A stretch of DNA of 51,503 bases, from the NCBI GenBank assembly GCA_014763545.1, contig JACXVD010000011.1, forward strand, positions 1 to 51,503, written 5' to 3'. This document shows, piece after piece, positions 36,252 through 44,553 of the stretch. Source of the stretch: Sphingomonadales bacterium. Lineage in GTDB: Bacteria > Pseudomonadota > Alphaproteobacteria > Sphingomonadales > Sphingomonadaceae. The notes under the pieces are model-generated. The model ran no database searches. It saw only the letters and a program-made list of their open reading frames with translations, and was not told the origin of the DNA. The translations under genes and the position numbers were made by a program. Numbering within the stretch: the stretch's first letter is position 1; each line of letters starts with the position of its first letter.

Positions 36252-37877
36252 TCAGGTCGTCGGCAGCGTGAGGCAGCTGGTGGCGCCGCCGAGCGGTGCG
36301 TACGAGCTGTTGCAGGTCCAGCCGGTGTACCAGCTGGTGTTGCCGGTCCAGGCGGCACCGATGTGGTAAGGCGTCGGCGCGGCCGTGAAGTAGCTCGACA
36401 GCGAGGTCGGGCTGGTGGTCACGACGGCATCTTCATTGGTGCCGTTGACGAAGGTCAGCGTCAGCGTGTTGGTGAAGGCTTCGTTGTTCGATGCATCGCC
36501 GGTGACGAAGCCGCGAACCTGCGCCGCGGTGAAGGGCGCGGAGCCCGAACCGTCGCCGATATACTTGGCATCGCCGGTGCCCGAGCACTGAAGCACCAAC
36601 GACTTGGCGGTCAGCGTGGCGCGGTTGGCGCTGTCGGTGTTCGACGTCATGCGGATGCATTCGTTCTGCGGCGCGATGATCATGCCGTTGTACAGCGTGA
36701 CATCGGCATTGCCGCGGAACAGGGCGGCAGCCTTGTCGTTGCCTTCGTTGTTCGAGCTGGTCAGCGGCTGATAGGCGGTGAAGTTCACCACTTTCAGATT
36801 GGTGCGCGGCGTGTCGGTTTCCTTGCCGTTCGAATCGATTTCGAACAACGCATCGCCTTCACCCGGCTTCTGCAGCAGCAGCACGTGCTGGGCATTGACG
36901 CGAGCGCCGGTGTCGACGTCCATGCTGTCGTCGTCGGCAGCGGTGGCGATGTAGTGGCCGAGGTTGAAGTTGCCGCCGAAGAATTCAGCGCCGTCGTCCG
37001 AGCTGCGGTGCGACTGGAAATAGTCGATCGTGGTGCCCGAGCCGACACCTTCGAGGGTCAGCGCCTGCAGTTCCTTGTTGTTCGACAGGACGAAGCCCGA
37101 ATAGCGGATCTGGACATACTTGAGGGTGCCCGCATTGTAGGTGTCGTCGTTGCCGCCGAAGCGGGCGAGGTTGACCGAACCTTCGGTGTCGCGCTCGCAC
37201 TGCGTCGCCACGGTGCCGACATCGCAGTCGGTGATCTTGGCACGGCCGAGCAGCACGACGCCGCCCCACTGGCCGCCGGGGGTCGATTCGGTGTTCAGCC
37301 CGGCGACATTGTCGCGGCTGGTGAAGATGATCGGCTGGCTGGCGGTGCCGACAGCGGAGATCTTGTTGCCGCGGTTGACCGCGAGCCACGACTGGCCGGT
37401 CTTGCCGTAGAGGATCACGCCCGGGTCGATCGACAGGGTGACGTTGGTGTCGGCGGTCAGCGTGCCGCAGCCCACGGTGGGGGAGGCAAAGGGCGCGCCG
37501 GCGGTGGGGGCGCTGTAGCCGCCGTCGCAGCCGACGTCGACGCGGCCGTTCATGGCGTAGAGGAGGCCCGACAGCTTCGGCAGGGTCACGCTCTTGGTGA
37601 TCAGCGAGGGCAGTTCGCAGATGCGGTATTCGCCGGTCGGGCCGCTGATGGTCCCGCCATCGACCAGGGTCACGCTGCCGTCGTTGGTCAGCGTCGGGCA
37701 GGCGCCCGCCGGGGTCACCACGGCCTGGGTCGGCGTGGGGGTCGGGGTCGGGGTCGGCGCGGGCGGAACGTTGATCGTTACCGAACCGGCGCCGGGCGAA
37801 GCGATGTCTTCAGCGCCGCAGCCGGCAAGCGCCAGCGTGCTGCAACCAATGATGAGCGTGCGGGTGAGAGTGTTCAC
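36252..37877 (-). CDS. Large beta-helix-like surface lipoprotein
   Basis: A 541-aa lipoprotein with lipobox ALAGC (about residues 16-20), a Pro-Thr linker (PAPTPTPTPTPTQ, about 40-51) and a long repetitive body. Segments such as IIFTSRDNVAG, GGVVLLGRAKITDCD, LKYVQIRYSGFVLSN and DDGAEFFGGNFNLGHY look like coils of a right-handed beta-helix, with cysteines spread through the body. Proteins of this type often accompany a TonB-dependent receptor, as here, and may capture ligand at the cell surface. The function is unknown. Two Pho-box-like repeats lie upstream; I recall a phosphate-starvation lipoprotein in Caulobacter (ElpS), but homology is untested. Confidence 0.82.
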   Translation of the reverse strand: MNTLTRTLIIGCSTLALAGCGAEDIASPGAGSVTINVPPAPTPTPTPTPTQAVVTPAGACPTLTNDGSVTLVDGGTISGPTGEYRICELPSLITKSVTLPKLSGLLYAMNGRVDVGCDGGYSAPTAGAPFASPTVGCGTLTADTNVTLSIDPGVILYGKTGQSWLAVNRGNKISAVGTASQPIIFTSRDNVAGLNTESTPGGQWGGVVLLGRAKITDCDVGTVATQCERDTEGSVNLARFGGNDDTYNAGTLKYVQIRYSGFVLSNNKELQALTLEGVGSGTTIDYFQSHRSSDDGAEFFGGNFNLGHYIATAADDDSMDVDTGARVNAQHVLLLQKPGEGDALFEIDSNGKETDTPRTNLKVVNFTAYQPLTSSNNEGNDKAAALFRGNADVTLYNGMIIAPQNECIRMTSNTDSANRATLTAKSLVLQCSGTGDAKYIGDGSGSAPFTAAQVRGFVTGDASNNEAFTNTLTLTFVNGTNEDAVVTTSPTSLSSYFTAAPTPYHIGAAWTGNTSWYTGWTCNSSYAPLGGATSCLTLPTT

Positions 37878-37984
37878 TGTAGCGGTCCCCTGTACCGAGA
37901 ATCAGACTGTGCGAAACGAGCGTCGCGGGGAGTCCGCTAGGGGTGGTGCGTGACAGTTTCTTTGCAGCGCCTGTACGATTGACG

Positions 37985-38001
37985 CATGACCGAAACATGA
38001 C
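37985..38001 (-). promoter_or_regulatory. Pho-box-like direct repeat (proximal)
   Basis: Plus-strand CATGAC occurs at 37985 and 37996, an 11-bp period; on the minus strand this reads GTCATGTTTCGGTCATG. It lies 108-124 bases upstream of the lipoprotein start in the correct orientation for that operon. Confidence 0.55.
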
Positions 38002-38046
38002 GCGAATTAATTGTGGGGAAGGCTGCATTTCATCGCAGATGGAGAA

Positions 38047-38065
38047 ATGTTACAGCGCGTAACAT
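38047..38065. promoter_or_regulatory. Dyad ATGTTAC-N5-GTAACAT
   Basis: Seven-base arms at 38047-38053 and 38059-38065 are perfect reverse complements with a five-base spacer AGCGC. It lies between the two Pho-box-like repeats in the divergent control region. The half-site TGTTAC is also that of the MarR-region palindrome at 20454-20467, with different spacing. Confidence 0.45.
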
Positions 38066-38094
38066 ACGGAAAATAAGCCGATAACTGGCTGCAA

Positions 38095-38111
38095 GTTACA
38101 GAAAAATGACA
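38095..38111 (-). promoter_or_regulatory. Pho-box-like direct repeat (distal)
   Basis: On the minus strand TGTCATTTTTCTGTAAC has TGTCAT and TGTAAC half-sites exactly 11 bp apart with a T-rich spacer, close to the PhoB consensus layout. It is 218 bases from the lipoprotein start and about 73 bases before the TPR gene, in reverse orientation to the latter. Confidence 0.5.
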
Positions 38112-38183
38112 TTATGACATTTTCGTTGCGGCAAAGCCGTGCGCGGCGCATCCTCCCGGCATAGTGATTAGGGGAGAAATGCC

Positions 38184-38546
38184 ATGGCTGCAGCTTCGAT
38201 GCTTGCCCTTGTGATGATGGCCCAGGCGCCTGCACCGGCTGTCGATGTCGCCTACGAACAGCTCAACGAAGGCCGCAATGTTGCGGCGATCGCGGCGATC
38301 GAACTCAATACCGATCTCGACGAAAACGATCCTGCGCGGCTGATCAATCTCGGCATCGCCTATGCTCGCCAGGGCGACCGGACACGGGCGCGCGAATTGT
38401 TCGTCGCTGCCGAACGCAGCCCGGAGCGGGTCGATCTCGAGACCGCTGGCGGCAAGTGGGTCGATTCGCGCGATCTGGCGCGGCAGGCGTTGGCGATGCT
38501 CGATCAGGGTGAATTCGCCAATCCCAGCCGCATGTCGATGCGCTGA
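38184..38546 (+). CDS. Small exported TPR-like protein
   Basis: A 120-aa protein with a short hydrophobic N-terminus ending AQAPAPA, probably a signal peptide, then a helical TPR-like unit (DPARLINLGIAYARQGDRTRARELFVAAERSPER, about residues 51-84). This fits one to two TPR hairpins, usually a protein-binding surface. A GGGGAG ribosome site precedes ATG 38184. It is divergent from the lipoprotein operon and separated from the vir operon by a probable terminator. No specific function can be given. Confidence 0.72.
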   Translation: MAAASMLALVMMAQAPAPAVDVAYEQLNEGRNVAAIAAIELNTDLDENDPARLINLGIAYARQGDRTRARELFVAAERSPERVDLETAGGKWVDSRDLARQALAMLDQGEFANPSRMSMR

Positions 38547-38657
38547 AGCAGGCTTGATCGCCTCGACCTGCTGCAGGCGGATCGGGGCGGGATGGGGGGC
38601 GCCCCGTGCCGCGCTACTGCACGGGGCCTATAATATAAGAGCCACCAATATCCTTGC

Positions 38658-38694
38658 GGCCCGCCGGTCCTTACCGGTGGGCCGTCCTGCTTTT
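38658..38694 (+). terminator. Probable terminator after the TPR gene
   Basis: GGCCC-G-CCGGT (38658-38668) pairs with ACCGG-T-GGGCC (38673-38683) around CCTT, followed by GTCCTGCTTTT. Stem is strong, T-tract short. Another 9-bp stem, GCCCCGTGC/GCACGGGGC, lies just upstream (about 38601-38629). This separates the TPR gene from the vir operon. Confidence 0.55.
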
Positions 38695-38787
38695 GGACCG
38701 CCGGAAATCCGGTTCGGCGTAGATTCATCGCCCGGCTGTCACCGCAGTGTCATTTACGCTAAGCAAGGGGCGGTGACGGAGGCTGAG

Positions 38788-39423
38788 ATGATTCTCGCAA
38801 GGACGGGTGTCGCGTTCGCAACTGCGGCGCTGGCCCTGGGGTCTGCGCCGGCAAGCGCGGACGTCATGGAAATCGGTTATGACGGTAATGCCCGCTGGAT
38901 CGCCGGCGGACAGGTCGCCGTCGCGCCCGTGCAACCCGATGCTGCCGGCCCCGCCGTGCTGGAATTACTCCCCGACGATTTTTCGGTTCCCGATGCCAGC
39001 GTTGCCGACCCGGCGAGCTTTGCCGGCGCGGTGCCGCCGCAATATGCGGCCAAGGTGATGGAGCTTTCGCGCCGTTTCGACCTCAGCCCCGCGCTGATCG
39101 AGGCGCTGGTGTGGCAGGAAAGCCGCTGGCAGGCCAATGCCCGTTCCTGGGCGGGCGCGCGCGGGCTGTCGCAATTGATGCCGGGCACGGCTGCCTATCT
39201 GGGCGTCAATCCCGACGATCCCTACGCCAATCTCGAAGGCGGGGCGCGGTACCTGCGCGAACAGCTCGACCGGTTCGACGGCGATCTGGAAAAGGCGCTC
39301 GCAGCTTACAACGCCGGGCCCGAGCGGGTGGCGAAAGCGGGCGGCATCCCGAATATTCGCGAGACAAAGCTTTACGTGGCGGCCATCATGGGCCGACTTT
39401 CCCAACATTCCCGGAGCAAGTGA
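38788..39423 (+). CDS. virB1: VirB1-like lytic transglycosylase
   Basis: A 211-aa exported SLT-type lytic transglycosylase, first gene of the T4SS operon, which would cut peptidoglycan locally for channel assembly. The signal peptide ends near ASA-DV (about residue 24). The catalytic glutamate lies in LIEALVWQESRWQANA, followed by GARGLSQLMPGTAAYLGV and AAYNAGPERV, the three family motifs. GGAGG precedes ATG 38788. The next gene starts four bases after its stop, so it belongs to the operon rather than being a housekeeping enzyme. Confidence 0.9.
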   Translation: MILARTGVAFATAALALGSAPASADVMEIGYDGNARWIAGGQVAVAPVQPDAAGPAVLELLPDDFSVPDASVADPASFAGAVPPQYAAKVMELSRRFDLSPALIEALVWQESRWQANARSWAGARGLSQLMPGTAAYLGVNPDDPYANLEGGARYLREQLDRFDGDLEKALAAYNAGPERVAKAGGIPNIRETKLYVAAIMGRLSQHSRSK

Positions 39424-39426
39424 TTG

Positions 39427-39744
39427 ATGCGTGTAGTGATTCGCCCCCTCTCTTTCCTTTCGGCACTGGTGCTGGCGACGGCTCCGGCTGCGGCATTTGC
39501 GCAGGCGGCGGGCAATCCGCAGGGCTCCGGCCCGATCGTCGCCGCGCTGTCGTGGCTGCAGGGCACGCTGCTGGGCAGCGTCGCGACGGCGGTCGCCGTG
39601 ATGGCGGTCGCCGCGGTCGGCTTCATGATGCTGACCGGGCGGATGAACTGGCGCTTCGGCGCGACCGTGATCATCGGCGTGTTCATCCTGTTCGGCGCGA
39701 CGTCGATCGTCGCCGGCATCCAGGCCGCGGCTGGCGGGGTGTAG
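39427..39744 (+). CDS. virB2: VirB2/TrbC-like pilin
   Basis: A 105-aa protein with a long signal peptide (cleavage near AAAFA-QA, about residue 25) and two hydrophobic helices (roughly 48-66 and 76-98) separated by a short basic loop GRMNWRFG, the standard VirB2/TrbC pilin layout. A TTG at 39424 could extend it by one residue. It sits between virB1 and virB3 as in canonical vir operons. Confidence 0.88.
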   Translation: MRVVIRPLSFLSALVLATAPAAAFAQAAGNPQGSGPIVAALSWLQGTLLGSVATAVAVMAVAAVGFMMLTGRMNWRFGATVIIGVFILFGATSIVAGIQAAAGGV

Positions 39745-39754
39745 GGCGCAAGCG

Positions 39755-40039
39755 ATGGACGCACTGATCCGCCACCCCGTCCATCGCGCGCTGACACGCC
39801 CGCAGATGTTTGCGGGCGTGACCTATAATTATTTCATCATCAACATGGCGGTCACGACCGAGCTGTTCCTGATCACGGGCAGCTGGTGGGCGCTGCTGGG
39901 CGCCGTGGTGATGCACGGCATCGGCTATTTCGCCTGCCTGCGCGAACCGCGTATTTTCGACCTGTGGATCACCAAGGTCAGCAAATGCCCGCGGGTGAGG
40001 AATTATTCCCGCTGGGGCTGCAACAGCTACGCGCCGTGA
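39755..40039 (+). CDS. virB3: VirB3-like inner membrane protein
   Basis: A 94-aa VirB3-family protein. Residues 4-20 (LIRHPVHRALTRPQMFAGV) are the conserved amphipathic start, followed by a hydrophobic stretch (about 22-64) with MAVTTELFLITGSWWALLGAV and the end FDLWITKVSKCPRVRNYSRWGCNSY. VirB3 works with the VirB4 ATPase at the inner membrane; in some systems they are fused, here they are separate. Confidence 0.88.
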   Translation: MDALIRHPVHRALTRPQMFAGVTYNYFIINMAVTTELFLITGSWWALLGAVVMHGIGYFACLREPRIFDLWITKVSKCPRVRNYSRWGCNSYAP

Positions 40040-40079
40040 TGGCGCTGCGGATTACGGGCCTGAGGAGGGCGCGAGCAGA

Positions 40080-42512
40080 ATGAGCAAGTGGATCGGAGCA
40101 GCAGCCTGGAGCGCGAAGGAAGCGCGCGCGGGCGACCGGCTGCCCTATGCGCGGCTGATCGACGGCAGCACCGTGCTGTTGCGCGACGGCAGCGTGATGA
40201 CCGCGATCCAGGTGCCCGGCCTGCTGTTCGAGACCGAGGATAGCGACGCGCTCAACGCCCACGCCGCCACCCGCGAGGTGATGCTGCGTTCCACCATCGA
40301 TTCGCGTTTTGTGCTCTATCACCACGTCATCCGGCGGCGGGTGCATGTCGAGCTCGAGGGCGAATTCCCCGATGCGCTCAGCGCGCATATCGACCGGCGC
40401 TGGAAGCAGCGGCTCGGTTCGGGCCAGCTGTTCATCAACGACCAGTTCGTCACCCTCATCCGCCGCCCCGCGCGCGGCAAGGCGGGCTTTGCGGAGAAGG
40501 CATCGAAGATGCTCAGCCGCAAGGGCCGGGGAGAGATCGAACCCGATCCCAAGGATCTGCGCAGCCTCAAGGCCGCGGCGACCGGGCTGGTCGCATCGCT
40601 GTCCGCCTATGGCGCGCAGGTGCTGGGCGATTACGAAGCCAGCGGCGGCGCGACCAATTCGGAAATGCTCGAACTGCTGAGCGCGCTCTACAATGGCGAA
40701 ATGCGCCCGGTGCGGCGCCCGTCGGACGATGCCGACATCGGTTACATGCTGCCCTATCGCCGGGTCAGCTTCGGGCTGGACGCGATGGAGGTGCGCGGCG
40801 CGGGCGAGCCCGATTTCGCCGCGATGCTGAGCCTCAAGGATTATCCCGACGCCACCTCGCCCGGCTTGCTCGATTCGCTGCTGCGCCTGCCGTTCGAAAT
40901 GGTGGTGAGCGAAAGCTACGCCCCGTCCGAACGGACCACCGCGCGCGAGCGGATGGACCTGGCGCTGCGCCGCCTGCGCTCGGCCGACGAGGAAGCCGCC
41001 GCCGAACGTGCCGACATGGTCGCGGCGCGCGATGCGCTGGGCAATGGTGCGGTCGGCTTCGGCGATCACCATCTGTCGGTGCTGGTGCGCGAGCGCGACC
41101 TCGCCCGGCTCGACGATGCCTGCGCCGCCTGTGCCGCCGCGCTGGCCGATACCGGCGCGATTGCGGTGCGCGAGGATACCAATCTCGAACCCGCCTTCTG
41201 GGGCCAGTTCCCCGGCAACGAGGCCTATCTCGTGCGGCGCGCGATGATTTCCAGCGCCAACATGGCCAGTTTCGGTTCGATGCACGGCTTCGCGCTCGGC
41301 CAGGCATACGGCAATCATTGGGGCGATGCCGTGACGCTGCTGGAAACCACCAGCGCGACGCCGTTCTTCTTCAATTTCCACCACGGCGACCTGGGCAATT
41401 TCTCGGTCATCGGGCCGAGCGGCTCGGGCAAGACGGTGGTGATGAACTTCCTCGCCGCGCAGGCGCAGAAGTTCAGCCCGCGCACGATCCTGTTCGACAA
41501 GGATCGCGGCGCGGAACTGTTCATCCGCGGGATCGGCGGCAAGTATGACCGGATCAGCGCGGGCCAGCGCACCGGGTTCAACCCGCTCGCCATGCCCGAT
41601 ACGCCGGTCAACCGTGCCTTCCTGCGCGACTGGCTGGGGGTGATGCTGAAGGCCGAAGGGCCGGAGGAAATGGGCACGATCGCGCAGGCGGTCGATGCCA
41701 CCTATGCCAACGATCCCGCGCTGCGGCGGCTGCGCCACTTCAAGGAATTGCTGGCCGGTGCCCGCCGCCCCGAACCGGGCGACCTGGCCGACCGGCTGGG
41801 CGCATGGATCGGCGAGGGCGAAAACGGCTGGCTGTTCGACAACGAGCGTGACGAGCTTGACCTCGACACCCGTGTGCTCGGCTTCGACATGACCGCGCTG
41901 CTCGAAAACCCGAAACTGCGCACGCCGGTGATGATGTATCTGTTCCACCGCATCGACGAGCGGCTGGACGGCAAGCCGACGATGATCCTGATCGACGAAG
42001 GGTGGAAGGCGCTGGACGACGAAGTCTTCGCCGCGCGCATTCGCGACTGGCTCAAGACCCTGCGCAAGCGCAACGCACTGGTCGGTTTCGCGACGCAGAG
42101 CGCGCGCGACGCGCTGGAAAGCCGCATTTCCACCGCGCTGGTCGAACAGACCGCGACCATGGTGTTCATGCCCAACAGCCGTGCCCGGCCCGAGGATTAT
42201 TGCGAGGGCTTCGGCCTGACCGAACACGAATTGGCGCTGATCCGCAGCCTGCCTGCGCACAGCCGCTGCTTCCTCGTCCGCCAGCCCGATGCCAGCGTCG
42301 TCGTCCGGCTCGACCTGTCGGGCGCGCCCGAAGTGCTGACGATCCTCTCGGGCCGCGAAAGCTCGGTGCGCCGGCTCGACCTGCTGCGCGAGGCGGTGGG
42401 CGATGCCCCGGCAGACTGGTATCCTGCGCTCACCGGCCGTTCCTGGCCCGGTGGCGGGGAGGGTGACGACATGGGGGAGGGTGATTTCCCCGTGTGGCAG
42501 GCAGCCGAATGA
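40080..42512 (+). CDS. virB4: VirB4-family T4SS ATPase
   Basis: An 810-aa VirB4/CagE-type ATPase, the universal T4SS energiser. Walker A GPSGSGKT lies near residues 445-452 and Walker B MILIDEGWKALDDE near 633-646; RKRNALVGFATQSARDALES and MFMPNS-type C-terminal motifs are typical. Length matches VirB4. Its stop overlaps the virB6 start (ATGA). Confidence 0.95.
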   Translation: MSKWIGAAAWSAKEARAGDRLPYARLIDGSTVLLRDGSVMTAIQVPGLLFETEDSDALNAHAATREVMLRSTIDSRFVLYHHVIRRRVHVELEGEFPDALSAHIDRRWKQRLGSGQLFINDQFVTLIRRPARGKAGFAEKASKMLSRKGRGEIEPDPKDLRSLKAAATGLVASLSAYGAQVLGDYEASGGATNSEMLELLSALYNGEMRPVRRPSDDADIGYMLPYRRVSFGLDAMEVRGAGEPDFAAMLSLKDYPDATSPGLLDSLLRLPFEMVVSESYAPSERTTARERMDLALRRLRSADEEAAAERADMVAARDALGNGAVGFGDHHLSVLVRERDLARLDDACAACAAALADTGAIAVREDTNLEPAFWGQFPGNEAYLVRRAMISSANMASFGSMHGFALGQAYGNHWGDAVTLLETTSATPFFFNFHHGDLGNFSVIGPSGSGKTVVMNFLAAQAQKFSPRTILFDKDRGAELFIRGIGGKYDRISAGQRTGFNPLAMPDTPVNRAFLRDWLGVMLKAEGPEEMGTIAQAVDATYANDPALRRLRHFKELLAGARRPEPGDLADRLGAWIGEGENGWLFDNERDELDLDTRVLGFDMTALLENPKLRTPVMMYLFHRIDERLDGKPTMILIDEGWKALDDEVFAARIRDWLKTLRKRNALVGFATQSARDALESRISTALVEQTATMVFMPNSRARPEDYCEGFGLTEHELALIRSLPAHSRCFLVRQPDASVVVRLDLSGAPEVLTILSGRESSVRRLDLLREAVGDAPADWYPALTGRSWPGGGEGDDMGEGDFPVWQAAE

Positions 42513-43705
42513 GCGGGCAATCGTGCCAGCAGGCCCTCGATGGCGTCGGCGTCGGCATCGCCAATTCGCTGCGCGCGGTCGATTGCGTCGCCAATGAGAT
42601 GAGCGGCCAGGCCTTCGGGCGCATCTTCGCGCCCGGCGGGGCGATGGTGCCGGTGCTGGTCACGCTGCTGACGCTGTTTGTCGCAGGCTATGCGGTGCTG
42701 CTGCTGATGGGCCGCACCAATCTGGGCATCCGCGCGCTGATGCCGCGCATGTTCACCCTCGGCCTGGTGCTGACTTTCGCGACCAGCTGGGCGGCCTATC
42801 AGGGCGTGGTCTGGAACCTGGCGATCGGCGCGCCGGACTGGCTGGCGAGCCTGCTGACCGGCACGCAAGGATCGGCCACGATTACCTTCGCCGACAAGCT
42901 CGACGTCGTGTTCATGGCGATCCAGCAGGCGAGCGAGGCGCAGCAGGCCGGCAATGCGGGCGGGCCGGAAATTTCCGCCTTTTCGCCGCCGGGGCTGATG
43001 TGGCTGGGCACGATGCTGCTGCTGCTCGGCACGGTGGGCGTGCTGGTAACCGCGCGGATCGCGCTGGCGGTGCTGGTCGGGCTGGGCCCGATTTTCGTGG
43101 TCATGGCGCTGTTCAACGGCACGCGCGGACTGTTCACCGGATGGGTGAAGGGCGTGACCATGATGGCGCTGACGCCGCTGTTCGCGGTGCTGGGCGGCGG
43201 GTTGATGCTGGAACTGACGGTGCCGGTGCTGTCCGCGCTGGTGGCGACGCCGGGGCAGATCAATCCGCAGGCGGCGGTCGCCTTCTTCCTGATCGGCGCG
43301 GTGCATGTCGCGCTGATGATCATGGTCCTCAAGGTCGCCGGGACGATGGTGTCCGGCTGGACGGTGTTCGGCATGGTCCCCGACCGCAGCGAAGCGTCGT
43401 CGGGCGGGTCGTTCGGTTCGGGTGCTGCGGGCACTGGTGTGCCGATGATGGTGCAGCCAGCCGCGACCGAGCCGCAGGCACCCGCACCGACGCGCCGCAT
43501 TCCCGTGGCCGCGATCCCCGCGATCAGTGCCGCCAACGATACTGGCGGTGCGGGCGGAGGCGGCGTGCGCCGCGAAACGCGGATCGTGCAGGGCGCTTCA
43601 TCGCCGGGTCAGACAGGCTCGCTATCCCAATCCACTTCGCGCGCGCGCGGCATCGGCAGCCGGTTCCGCAGCGCGAGCAGTTCGCGTCTTTTGGAGAAGA
43701 AATGA
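42509..43705 (+). CDS. virB6: VirB6/TrbL-family polytopic protein
   Basis: A 398-aa inner membrane protein with about six hydrophobic helices between residues 40 and 295 and the conserved VirB6 segment ARIALAVLVGLGPIFVVMALFNGTRGLFTGWVKG, where the central tryptophan is typical. The C-terminal 100 residues are disordered and Gly/Ser-rich. Directly follows virB4 (four-base overlap) and overlaps virB9 the same way. The place where virB5, virB7 and virB8 normally lie is closed up. Confidence 0.92.
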   Translation: MSGQSCQQALDGVGVGIANSLRAVDCVANEMSGQAFGRIFAPGGAMVPVLVTLLTLFVAGYAVLLLMGRTNLGIRALMPRMFTLGLVLTFATSWAAYQGVVWNLAIGAPDWLASLLTGTQGSATITFADKLDVVFMAIQQASEAQQAGNAGGPEISAFSPPGLMWLGTMLLLLGTVGVLVTARIALAVLVGLGPIFVVMALFNGTRGLFTGWVKGVTMMALTPLFAVLGGGLMLELTVPVLSALVATPGQINPQAAVAFFLIGAVHVALMIMVLKVAGTMVSGWTVFGMVPDRSEASSGGSFGSGAAGTGVPMMVQPAATEPQAPAPTRRIPVAAIPAISAANDTGGAGGGGVRRETRIVQGASSPGQTGSLSQSTSRARGIGSRFRSASSSRLLEKK

Positions 43706-44553
43706 TGTTTCGCGTGGCGCTTCCCGCGCTGGCCCTGCTTGCCACCACCACCGCCATCGTCGCGGCTCCGGCCTCGGCCGACGATCGGCGGCTGGTCGAG
43801 CGGCTGTACAATCCCGACGAGGTCGTGCGCATCGAAGGTCGGGTCAAGGTCCAGGCGACCATCGCCTTTGCCGATGACGAGCATATCGAAAATGTGGCGA
43901 TCGGCGATTCCAACGGCTGGCAGGTAACGCCGAACAAGCGGGCGAACCTGCTGTTCGTCAAGCCGCTCGCCCCGACCGCGACCACGAACATGACCGTGGT
44001 GACCGATCGCCACACCTATTTCTTCGACCTGGTGGCGGGCACCAAGGCGACGCCGGTCTATGTGCTGCGCTTCACCTATCCGGAGGAGCCCAAGTCTGCC
44101 GAGCCCGCGCGCATGGCGCAGGCGGATGGGGCCAATGCGGTGGAAGTCGCCGCTGCGAGCGATCCCTATGCGGTGGTCGATCCGGCGGAGCTGAATTTCG
44201 AATGGGCTGCCTCGGGCGACCGGGCGCTGCTGCCCGCGCGCACCTATGACGATGGCACCGCCACCTTCCTTGCCTGGCCTGCGGGCAGTGCGGTTCCGGC
44301 GATCCTGGTGACCGATGCCAAGGGCACCGAAGGCCCGGTGAATTTCAGCGTGCGCGGCGATGTGATCGTGGTCGATGGCGTGCCCCGCCAGATCATCCTG
44401 CGGTCGGGCAAGAGCAAGGCCCTGCTGGTCAACAACGGGCCGGTCCGGCCCGCCGCCGTGCCCGCTGACGGCGCCGCACAGAGTGCCCAGGGCGCGAAGG
44501 GCGAAGCCTCGCTCGCGCGCAGCGAAACCAATCCGATCGGGGAGATGAACTGA
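43702..44553 (+). CDS. virB9: VirB9-like outer-membrane-complex protein
   Basis: A 283-aa periplasmic VirB9/CagX-type protein. A signal peptide ends near ASA-DD (about residue 25). The N-terminal domain contains RLYNPDEVVRIEGRVKVQATI and IGDSNGWQVTPNKRANLLFVKP, and the C-terminal beta domain contains FEWAASGDRALLPARTYDDGTATFL and VNFSVRGDVIVVDGVPRQIILRSG. VirB9 normally pairs with the lipoprotein VirB7 and with VirB10 in the core complex. No VirB7 gene was seen. The stop overlaps the virB10 start (TGATG). Confidence 0.93.
   Translation: MMFRVALPALALLATTTAIVAAPASADDRRLVERLYNPDEVVRIEGRVKVQATIAFADDEHIENVAIGDSNGWQVTPNKRANLLFVKPLAPTATTNMTVVTDRHTYFFDLVAGTKATPVYVLRFTYPEEPKSAEPARMAQADGANAVEVAAASDPYAVVDPAELNFEWAASGDRALLPARTYDDGTATFLAWPAGSAVPAILVTDAKGTEGPVNFSVRGDVIVVDGVPRQIILRSGKSKALLVNNGPVRPAAVPADGAAQSAQGAKGEASLARSETNPIGEMN

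Larger units (their letters stand above)
37878..38183. promoter_or_regulatory. 306-base divergent control region
   Basis: This gene-free stretch separates the lipoprotein-receptor operon (leftward) from the TPR gene (rightward). It is AT-richer than its surroundings and holds two minus-strand Pho-box-like repeats (37985-38001, 38095-38111), a dyad ATGTTAC-N5-GTAACAT (38047-38065) and tandem ATGACATT units (38106-38121). A ribosome site GGGGAG precedes the TPR gene. No open frame of note was seen. Confidence 0.6.

Noticed and set aside
38106-38121. Tandem ATGACATT units taken as a Pho box
   Set aside because: The period is eight bases, not eleven, so it does not fit PhoB geometry; the overlapping 11-bp pair at 38095-38111 was kept instead.
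39978-42260. A 760-codon minus-strand open frame opposite virB4
   Set aside because: Shadow of virB4, with low-complexity composition and no recognisable motif.
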